The notes beneath the pieces are model-generated. The model did not search any database and had not been told where the DNA came from. It worked only from the letters and a program-made list of their open reading frames with translations. This document shows, piece after piece, positions 9,355 to 15,662 of a stretch of 15,662 nucleotides of DNA. The stretch is from Brachionus koreanus (lineage: Eukaryota > Rotifera > Eurotatoria > Ploima > Brachionidae), in NCBI GenBank assembly GCA_016987375.1, contig PJRA01000005.1, forward strand, positions 1,366,323 to 1,381,984, in the 5' to 3' direction. The position numbers and the translations under genes are program-made. Numbering within the stretch: the first letter of the stretch is position 1; each line of letters opens with the position of its first letter.

Positions 9355-9546
9355 TTAACACTAGAAAGCCCGAGCGGTTTTAAAACCCGTCTTTTAAGAA
9401 TTGGAACCTATTTTATAATAGAAATAAAAATTTTATAAAATGGCCTTTTAATACCAAGAATCTTGTTTTTGATTTTTAAAAAATATAAATAAATAAATTA
9501 AAAATTTTCAATAATAACCATTCGGGCATTCTAAAATCATTGTTAA
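9355..9546 (+). mobile_element. TTAA-flanked MITE, piggyBac-like, copy 2
   Basis: About 190 bp bounded by TTAA (9355-9358) and TTAA (9543-9546). The left end reads CACTAGAAAGCCCGAGCGG. The right end, reverse-complemented, contains TAGAATGCCCGAATGGTT, an imperfect inverted match (about 16 of 21) offset by six extra bases from the TTAA. Just inside the left end is the perfect palindrome GGTTTTAAAACC (9376-9387), and an AT-rich inverted stretch fills the middle. TTAA targets and ends starting C-A/C-C-T-A-G-A-A-A are typical of piggyBac elements. It encodes nothing, so it would be mobilised in trans if at all. Confidence 0.55.
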
Positions 9547-9850
9547 AACGTTCTTTAATTGTAAAAAAATTTAAACAGAATTTTGAAAAAACAGTTCAAT
9601 TTCTAAAGAAAATTTTGTTCAACAATAAATTAATCTTTTAACCGAATTTTGGTTTACCATTTTTAGCTAACCACCAAAGCAATTTAACCAAAATCTTTAA
9701 AAATTGTCTTAAAATATTAAAATTATTAAATAAAAAAAAATTTTTTTCTTTTTTGCTAGTTTTTTTTTAATAACGTATTCAATTCTAGGTTTTTGTTTAA
9801 GAAATTTATCATAAATTAAGACATGATTATAGAAGGATTTATTTGTGTTA

Positions 9851-9990
9851 TATAGCGACATCTATGTCGATATCACTTGATTAGTTAACTAACTAAACCT
9901 TGAGCGTTTAAGTTAGAATGGAGCAAAAAAAGCTGCTCCTAAACGTCTAACGAGGATATCGGATAGACGGGCCCAAGGGTACTAAAGTAA
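9851..9990. other. GC-richer hairpin block, unknown element
   Basis: A clear compositional island inside AT-rich intron 2. In order: CGACAT-CT-ATGTCG (9856-9869), a GATATC, the palindrome TTAGTTAACTAA (9881-9892), then a two-part stem with CGTTTA (9905-9910) and GGAGCA (9920-9925) on the left and TGCTCC+TAAACG, contiguous at 9934-9945, on the right. A second GATATC (9955-9960) and CGGGCCC (9968-9974) follow. It does not match a tRNA, snRNA or hammerhead core that I know. On the minus strand part of it reads as a short open frame with one stop. It could be a MITE or SINE fragment or a structured RNA. Confidence 0.35.
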
Positions 9991-11182
9991 ACAGTACAAT
10001 TTGGATGTTTAATAATTAGTTTTCTCAAAAATTTTTAAGCAAGGTTTTAGGATGATTCATTCAAAAATTTGATAAAGGCATTTAAAAAACAAAGTTTCTG
10101 TTTTGTTTTGTTCCCACAAACCAAATTTAAAAATTAAAACTTTTTAGAAAAACAAATGCTTTTTAAATATTTATTTTTAATCTAAGCTCTTCTCATCACA
10201 AGAATTTTTGCCACTAAAATTTATATTTGAAATTTCGTGTTAAAGCTTTTTTAATCAATATGAGTATTAAAAATTGATTTAAATGAAGTTTTGGTTAATA
10301 CCAGCTTTGCAAAAGAAGCTGTCTCCTTAATTTTTGGCAAAGGAAAAATTTTGACCAAATTTCATTTTTCAAATTTGATTTAATAAAAATATTAAATGCG
10401 CAATTGAATTTCAATGCTTTTTTTAAAGATTGCAATTTTTTTTTAAAATTTTAGAATTAAATCGTTGAAATGTTACACAAATTTTAAAAAATGCGATGAA
10501 ATTTAATTGCACATTTTAAAAATTTTTGATCAAATTTTTTTTTACCTAATTTTTGAAATGATCTTTGAAAAAAAAAAAAACTATTACCAATTTTGATAGA
10601 GTAGAAAAATAAATTAAATTAGAACCCAATTTTTAAACCAAGCCTTAAAAAAAGAATAATTTTTTTTAACTTTAAAAATTATAAAAAATTAATTTTTTAT
10701 ATAAATAAAATTTAATTCAAAAACATGCCAAAATAATTGATATAATTTCCTGCGTAGGTACTGAAACCAATTAGTTAAAGTAATTTTAGTTAAATGAATT
10801 ATTTAAAACTAATCGCTTGTTCACATGAATTAAATAAAAATCATCATATTCCGCTATGTTAAAAATAACTAGCACTTAAGCTTAATAGTAAATAAAGCTT
10901 TTAAAAACCAAAAATGATTTATTAATAAATAACAATATTAAAATTTAACAAAAATTTTTTTTCAATTGTTTTTTATTAACCTATTTAAAAAAAAATCAAC
11001 CTATTTATCAATTTATTATAAAACCCGTTATTATTTATTTAAATTAATAGTTCACATAAACACATTAATTTTATTTCTTTCTGAATTAATAAGCTTTAAA
11101 ATTTAGGTTATCCAAAAGCTAATAAACAGATTAATAAGTCAAAATAAATAGGCAACAAATTTCATTTTTATTTTTTTTAAAG

Positions 11183-12792
11183 GAACTCCGAATTCAACTG
11201 GTCTAGTTCGTCGTCAGCCGTTCAAAACACGACTGGAGACTACTTTGCCATCAGTGGACAAAGTGAAGCCTTTTGAAGAGGCGTACTCGGACGACGACCA
11301 AGAAGAAACTACCAAACAGCATAATTACGTGAATAGTATTGACTTTTCAACCAAAAAAGAAAATAGTATTTTCTCTCCGACTACAGAGATAGCTGACTGC
11401 CCTCAGCCATTTCGGAGCGAAGGGTCTCCGCTTTCCAAACAGACACCGGTTCCAACCAAGCCACGTACAATAATCACTCTTCCTCATCTAATAGGACGTC
11501 GATCTAATCAGAGCACGCCGACCAACGGTTCCAGAAACCCGATTATAATTCGCGAACGGATCGAAACGCCTACAAGTCCTCGAACGACATTTAGTCCAAG
11601 TACATCTAGTGTAAATAGCCAAGTGACCAAGTCTAGTGAATACAGCCAGGAAAGCTCAGGCCAAAATACACCAAAAATGACCACAGGTGTCCTAGTTGTT
11701 CAGTCACCTAATAAAAGTTCGGATAAAGTTTCGGTGGCCGGTGAACCAGCCGATAATATACCCAGTGTTCAGGAACGAATAGAACAATTTCAGCAAATAA
11801 CTAGACAGCGTCATATGAACTCAAATCAGCCAAATTCAAGTCCACAAAATTTTAAAAATCAAATTTTTTTCAATCGATTTAACAATTCAGCTGAAAAAGA
11901 GTCGCCTAGAATCATAAAAATATTTAACAATGGACCATCAAATTCTTGTTCACCTCAGACAGATTCGCCCAAGAGCACACATAGCAAGAACACGCTAAGT
12001 CAAACGAGCAAGCTGAACTTTTTGAGCTCATTTACTTCGTCAGATTCTCCCATACGTGAACTAACTGACACATTAACCAAAAATCAATTAATAAATAATT
12101 TTGGAAACAAGCTTTTTAATAATTCTCAAAATAGTTACTCGACAGAAAAAAAAGAAATTGCAGCTAAAGAGTCAGATTTTAGCAATAGATCCAAAAAAGG
12201 AGGTCTTAAAGTCAAAGATTTGGAAAATAGAGATTCAGATGACGATGAGTCCGAATCAGAGGAAAATGGTGATGTTAACAAAATGAGCTTGTTGGCTATA
12301 AAAGTTCAAAGGAATAATAGTTTGGCAAGGTTTTTGAAAGAGAGACCACAGTTGAAAGAGCTTCAGGAGAAAAATATTTTGCGCAAGAACACGGATGAGC
12401 AGCGAAAGGTCGAGAGGGAAGAGATCGAAATTAAGCTGGATAGAAAATTGAGTTTGAGGCCGACTCCAAAAGAGCTGGAGGAAAGAAATATTTTGCATTG
12501 CAAGACCCAAGAGGAATTGAATAAAGAAAAAGAAGAGACAAAAAAAATGCTTGTGCGAAAATTGAGCTACAGGCCAACTATTCAAGAATTGAAAGATAAA
12601 CGTATAATACGTTTTTGTGATTATATTGAGGTAACCGAAGTGGAAGATTATGATAGACGAGCGGATAAGCCTTGGACTCGATTGACTCCTAAAGATAAGG
12701 CTTTGATTAGAAATGAGTTGAATTTGTACAAAAGTACAGAGATGGAGGTTCATGAGGAAAGTAGGCATTTGACCAGATTTCATAAACCATAG
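11183..12792 (+). CDS. PHACTR: PHACTR homologue, coding exon 3 (RPEL motifs and PP1-binding C-terminus)
   Basis: Encodes residues 326-861, ending at TAG 12790-12792. The frame is open from the acceptor at 11182 and joins exon 2 in phase. Residues about 330-690 are Ser/Pro/Thr/Asn-rich and disordered, with many Ser-Pro sites, and close with an acidic Asp/Glu/Ser run (about 675-687). Residues 703-801 hold three RPEL motifs, which in this family bind G-actin. Residues 802-861 are nearly the PHACTR consensus: Arg-Phe-x-Asp-Tyr-x-[16 protein letters not shown], and Ser-Thr-Glu-Met-Glu-Val-His-Glu. In known PHACTRs this segment wraps protein phosphatase 1 and directs its substrate choice on actin-cytoskeleton proteins; actin and PP1 compete for it. 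The protein should therefore act in cytoplasm and nucleus as an actin-sensing PP1 cofactor. One homologue stands for the vertebrate PHACTR1-4 group; no paralogue assignment is possible. No break is seen. Confidence 0.95.
12313..12609 (+). other. Triple RPEL actin-binding array
   Basis: Three RPEL motifs of the PHACTR/MRTF type. Motif 1 (residues 703-725) has Asn-Asn-Ser-Leu at its start and Arg-Pro-Gln-Leu-Lys-Glu-Leu. Motif 2 (746-763) has [12 protein letters not shown]. Motif 3 (784-801) has [12 protein letters not shown]. Motifs 2 and 3 carry the Arg-Lys-Leu-Ser lead of the family; motif 1 does not. Spacers are about 20 residues, Lys/Glu-rich and probably helical. The core Arg-Pro-x-x-x-Glu-Leu is intact in all three, so all should bind actin. 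Confidence 0.95.
12610..12789 (+). other. PP1-binding C-terminal segment
   Basis: Residues 802-861. The segment directly overlaps the end of RPEL motif 3 (Ile-Ile-Arg-Phe-Cys-Asp-Tyr), as in known PHACTRs, where this hydrophobic run occupies the RVxF-type groove of PP1. Downstream Arg and Trp residues of the Arg-Arg-Ala-Asp-Lys-Pro-Trp block contact the catalytic subunit. The last seven residues end in Lys-Pro where vertebrate proteins have Arg-Pro. Conservation is far higher than in the rest of the protein. Confidence 0.93.
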
Positions 12793-13030
12793 AATCTGGT
12801 TGTTTGTTTTAAAAGTATATAATTTTTTTAAACGATTAGAAAATTCCATTAATTAATTGAAAGAAATTTGATTTTGAAAATATTTTTATTGTGTTTCTAT
12901 TTTTTTTTTTCGAAAAAAAAAGATAATTTAATTTTTTTTTCTCTACTTGATATTTTAAGTTTTTTTTATGAATTTTATTTTCAAAGATTAATACGATTTT
13001 TTTTTGAAATAAATTCAATTAATACTAATA
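12793..13030 (+). terminator. PHACTR 3' UTR with candidate poly(A) signal
   Basis: After the stop the sequence becomes AT-rich at once. The first canonical AATAAA is at 13008-13013, about 215 bases past the stop, with T-rich DNA around it. This is a reasonable cleavage signal for the gene, but no transcript evidence is available and the right boundary is nominal. Confidence 0.45.
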
Positions 13031-13038
13031 ATTTATTT

Positions 13039-13096
13039 AAATAATTTTCAAAACTCAAAAAAAAATTTGCATCTAAAGAGTCAGACTTGAATAATT
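13039..13096 (+). repeat. Possible partial copy of exon 3 sequence
   Basis: The stretch at 13066-13096 contains CTAAAGAGTCAGA, identical to exon 3 at about 12164-12176, with about 24 of 30 bases alike over 12157-12186. Upstream, TAATTTTCAAAA resembles TAATTCTCAAAA of the exon if a 14-base deletion is allowed. It is short and A-rich, so chance is a serious alternative. Confidence 0.2.
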
Positions 13097-13179
13097 AAGT
13101 TTATCCTATTTTTAAGATTCACATGTTAAATTGATATTGAAAATTTCACAAATATATTTTTGCTTCAGTTAAATAATTT

Positions 13180-14661
13180 TTTTCAAAACAATATATTCTA
13201 CCGTCAGAAAACAAAGAAACTAAAATTTCAAAGCCTCTAGCTGACTTATGGCGATTCACTCATAGTGACGCCATACCGCATGCTGTCCCGATTTTCAAAT
13301 TCAACAAAGTAGGCGAGCAGCTTCGCAACATGAAATGGACCTCACCCGGTCCAGATGGCATATTAGTAAAGCTTCTTTACTCAGCCCGTCTGAAGTTAGT
13401 CCTTTAGTTATCAACTTTAACCTCTGCGTTAAAGTGGAATTTTGATCGATGACTAGCCTCTTGTTGATATTACACCAATCCAGAAAGTAGCTGCTTTAAG
13501 CGACATGCGACCAATTTACATCACCTCGGTACCGTGTAGGATCATGGAACGCATTATCGCAAAGCAGATACTGTCTAGTTCGTGCTAAGCTTCTCGCGAA
13601 CAAACAATTTGGCTTTCTAACTGGTAGACGCACAACCGATGCACTGATTTTTGTATTATTATTAGATTAATGAAGTAGAGCTATAGACAGCGGGCACCAG
13701 AAGTGATAGGGTTTTTCTTCGACTTCGCAAAGACTGAGTTGACTACGAAAGACTCATTCCCAAGATTGCCATGTGTCATTTCTACCCCAATGGTTATTCA
13801 ATTGGATTGCTTCATGGCTGTCAAATCGTAAACAGCGAGTTATATGCACATGTAATGCAACAAAATGGTTAGAAGTGCGTGCTGGTGTAATCCAAGGGAT
13901 CGTCTTCGGACACATCCTATTCCCCCTCTTCATACTCGAGCTAAATATATACCTACTTTCTTGAGTTGATTTACTCAAGTACGCAAACGATATATTAGCT
14001 TATATTGTAGATGACACATTTGGCGACTTTCCCCAAAATAAGTTGACACCATACCTTGGTTTGTTGATGACAAAATGCGTTTGAACGTGAACAAGTGCAA
14101 AGTGATTGGCACCAACCCCCACATGTAACTGACCTAAATATTTCCACTATCTATCTTCTTAACCAAACTCTTGAAATTGTCAAGTCATATAAATATCTCG
14201 GCTTTGAGCTCTTAGACTCGCTCGATCTCGATCTCTAATTGGAAACGCTTACGCTCAATTATCAGCCCTGTAATGTTCCTGCTGAAGCAACTCGAACTCA
14301 ATGGCTGGCTAATACCAATGCTCGTTAACGCCTACAGAGCTTACTGTATCAATCACCTAACGTATAGTACCGTAATGCTTATATCAACCTCTGCAGCTGT
14401 TAAATATGAGATGAACGCGCTTAACTACCGCATCCGGTGTATAATTCATTTACGTGCTTACAAACTTTCCTCATTCCAGAGCTAATTGATTTAGCCTGCG
14501 AACGAACACTCAAAAGAATTCTTGCCGATCTAAGCCATCCAATCATGTCCTCTCAACCACGCAATCCTTGTCCAAATGCTCGCTTTCCTTTCCAAACAAG
14601 AAAAGCAAACAAGGCTGCCTACCACCATAGGTTTTTACAGAAGTTCTTCCGAAAATTATAA
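13180..14661 (+). pseudogene. Non-LTR retrotransposon (LINE) reverse transcriptase, decayed
   Basis: A plus-strand LINE ORF2 whose frame jumps at least six times. In order: Ser-Pro-Gly-Pro-Asp-Gly (13342-13359, frame 1); the Asp-Ile-Thr-Pro-Ile and Arg-Pro-Ile...Ser-Val block (about 13466-13550); Lys-Gln-Phe-Gly-Phe (about 13602-13616); motif A Phe-Phe-Asp-Phe-Ala-Lys, catalytic Asp at 13721-13723; Ala-Ser-Trp-Leu-Ser-Asn-Arg (about 13810-13830); the Gln-Gly motif B; motif C Tyr-Ala-Asn-Asp (13980-13991) instead of Tyr-Ala-Asp-Asp; and Tyr-Lys-Tyr-Leu-Gly (about 14188-14202). The C-terminal part continues in two frames to TAA 14659-14661. Several in-frame stops add to the frameshifts. No endonuclease domain precedes it, so it is 5'-truncated, as LINE insertions often are. 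The domain order suits Jockey/CR1-like elements, but clade is uncertain. An AATAAA lies at 14781-14786. GC is clearly higher than the flanks. Confidence 0.92.
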
Positions 14662-14822
14662 TTTATTCTCGCGAATCAGCATTTATATTAACTAACCTAT
14701 AAAAACTATTGCTTTTTTCTTTTATAATGATTATTTTAAAATTAGATTTATTTCTCAAATCAATAATTTTTCTTTTTTTCAATAAAAACGTTTAAAACTC
14801 AAATTTCATTTTTATTATTTTT

Positions 14823-14905
14823 TTATTTATTTATAGTATAATTTAAGGAAGTTTTCCTTCCCAAGGCTACTCAGAATGGATCTTAGTCCTTCTTCTCAGC
14901 CTCGC
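14823..14905 (-). repeat. Dispersed repeat, 3' tail-like, copy B
   Basis: Minus-strand reading: GCGAGGCTGAGAAGAAGGAC, a middle section, a small hairpin (AAGGAA/TTCCTT around GTT, 14845-14859 on plus), then ATTATACTATAAATAAATAA. It matches copy A (397-461) at both ends. A hairpin before a TAAA-repeat tail again resembles a retroposon 3' terminus. It lies just after the LINE remnant but on the opposite strand, so it is a separate insertion. Confidence 0.48.
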
Positions 14906-15077
14906 AAAATTAAAGAATTGATAATATTAGTAATTTTGTTTTTAAAAAATACAATTATCTACAGTTTTTCGAGTCAAAAATAGATAAATACATAAAATTA
15001 TATAGATATTCATTTTTATTAACAATACATGGAAAATTTTGAAAAGCTTAGTTAGGTTGAATTGTGATTATTGCTTT

Positions 15078-15248
15078 TTAATTGCGAGAAATATGTTCAA
15101 GAGTTGCTGGTTTTGGATTTGGAGTTATTGCATCTCGATTTACTGCAAAATCTTCACTATTTAGACTTGGCTGGCGTTGCAATGCAAGCCTATTTTTAGG
15201 TTGGTAACCAATTTAATGTTTTTGGCCAATATGTGAACCCCTATAATA
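15078..15248 (-). CDS. Candidate last exon of a minus-strand gene, with in-frame stop
   Basis: On the minus strand a good acceptor, TTCTATTTCCAG (ending at 15249), opens 11 codons, then TAA at 15213-15215, then 44 further codons in the same frame to TAA at 15078-15080. The second part is protein-like: Pro-Lys-Asn-Arg-Leu-Ala-Leu-Gln, Ser-Leu-Asn-Ser-Glu-Asp-Phe, Asp-Ala-Ile-Thr-Pro-Asn-Pro-Lys-Pro. Three readings fit: a pseudogene or assembly error at the TAA; a real exon starting at the inner TAG acceptor (exon from 15189); or a protein ending at the first TAA, with a chance frame beyond it. Further upstream on the same strand (15424 down to 15299), 42 open codons include a hydrophobic run followed by Arg-Phe-Leu-Lys-Arg-Lys, but no clean donor links them. 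Product not recognised. Confidence 0.35.
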
Positions 15249-15251
15249 CTG

Positions 15252-15662
15252 GAAATAGAATTTAAAATTATTATTTTTAAACTAATCATTATTATCTATT
15301 TCAATTCTTCAAACTGTGATTTTCTCTTTAAAAAACGAACCAAAAGATGACAAACTAAAATTGAACATGTTACAATATTTTTTAACACTATTTTTTTTGT
15401 CAATTCATCACAATTTAAATATCGCTAAGACTAAACAGCTTTTCAATTTCTTTTCAACAATTTTCAAGATTTTATAATTTAAATTTCAAAATTTCATAGT
15501 TTCATACTTTGCTAGATCAAAGTAAAAAAAGGTACATAATAGTGATGCCTAAAAACTTTATCTAGATAATTATATTTGCTCATAAATTTTTTTTTTTGCT
15601 TGGAAAAATTAACAGCGTTTGATAACCTTTTTTATGATTAAATAAGGCCTGGTGTTTAAATT
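15252..15662. other. AT-rich right flank
   Basis: No supported gene. If the minus-strand exon at 15078-15248 is real, this is its upstream intron. The one notable open run, 15424 down to 15299 on the minus strand, is near chance length for this composition. Confidence 0.4.

Larger units (their letters stand above)
8899..11182 (+). other. PHACTR intron 2
   Basis: About 2.3 kb from donor GTAAGA (8899) to the T-run acceptor TTTTTTTTAAAG ending at 11182. Phase 1 on both sides joins A+GA to give Arg326. A TAG at 11204-11206 is also in phase and would delete eight residues, but it lacks an adjoining pyrimidine tract. Contents are an open stretch at 9053-9211, the MITE at 9355-9546 and the hairpin block at 9851-9990. 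From about 10000 to 11160 I see only AT-rich DNA. Confidence 0.7.

Noticed and set aside
12101..12286. 61-codon plus-strand frame inside exon 3
   Set aside because: Out-of-frame overlap with the PHACTR coding sequence and no ATG start.
12256..12849. 197-codon minus-strand frame across the end of exon 3
   Set aside because: It covers the most conserved PHACTR region in antisense and continues into the AT-rich 3' UTR. Its composition is Phe/Leu/Ile-heavy and resembles no family.
12836..13018. 60-codon minus-strand frame in the 3' UTR
   Set aside because: Lys/Asn/Phe-only composition from homopolymer runs, as expected by chance at this AT content.
13754..13978. 74-codon minus-strand frame across the LINE
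   Set aside because: Antisense of the reverse transcriptase domain, which is clearly readable on the plus strand.
1..15662. Search for a CRISPR array, operon or phage-type defence system
   Set aside because: No regular spaced repeats, no Shine-Dalgarno-led gene clusters, and clear introns: the window is eukaryotic.

Overview
This is a very AT-rich animal nuclear window with three multi-kilobase non-coding tracts. It carries one confidently recognised gene on the plus strand, a phosphatase-and-actin-regulator (PHACTR) homologue, among decayed transposable elements. The long introns, the animal-specific PHACTR family, the Asn/Lys/Ser-rich disordered coding sequence and the Tc1-like and LINE remnants point to an AT-rich invertebrate. 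A rotifer or flatworm is plausible, but the species cannot be fixed from the sequence.

Layout. 1-201 is the C-terminal end of a Tc1/mariner-type transposase with an in-frame stop. 202-4800 is AT-rich and mostly unreadable; it holds a short minus-strand repeat tail (397-461) and a candidate leader exon ending at a CAG/GTAACT donor (1303). The PHACTR coding sequence is then assembled from three exons: 4801-5052, 8175-8898 and 11183-12792. The splice phases agree (phase 0, then phase 1), the total is 2586 nt, and the product is 861 residues ending in the family's Leu-Thr-Arg-Phe-His-Lys-Pro terminus. Intron 1 (3.1 kb) contains minus-strand coding-like relics and a retroposon-like 3' end. Intron 2 (2.3 kb) contains a TTAA-flanked MITE and a GC-richer block that can fold into hairpins. 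Two direct copies of the MITE family flank exon 2.

Downstream of the gene, 13180-14661 is a 5'-truncated, multiply frameshifted non-LTR retrotransposon reverse transcriptase whose catalytic motif has become Tyr-Ala-Asn-Asp. A second copy of the repeat tail seen near the left edge follows at 14823-14905. Near the right edge, a minus-strand open stretch behind a good splice acceptor (15078-15248) may be the last exon of a neighbouring gene, but it contains one in-frame stop.

The PHACTR product should bind G-actin through three C-terminal RPEL motifs and protein phosphatase 1 through its extreme C-terminus. The N-terminal RPEL motif of vertebrate PHACTRs is not visible where expected, although a Trp/Arg/Lys basic cluster resembling its flank is. 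I found no prokaryote-like system, CRISPR array, tRNA or rRNA. The features most worth follow-up are the hairpin block in intron 2, the MITE pair around exon 2, the two AAG splice acceptors and the minus-strand candidate exon.
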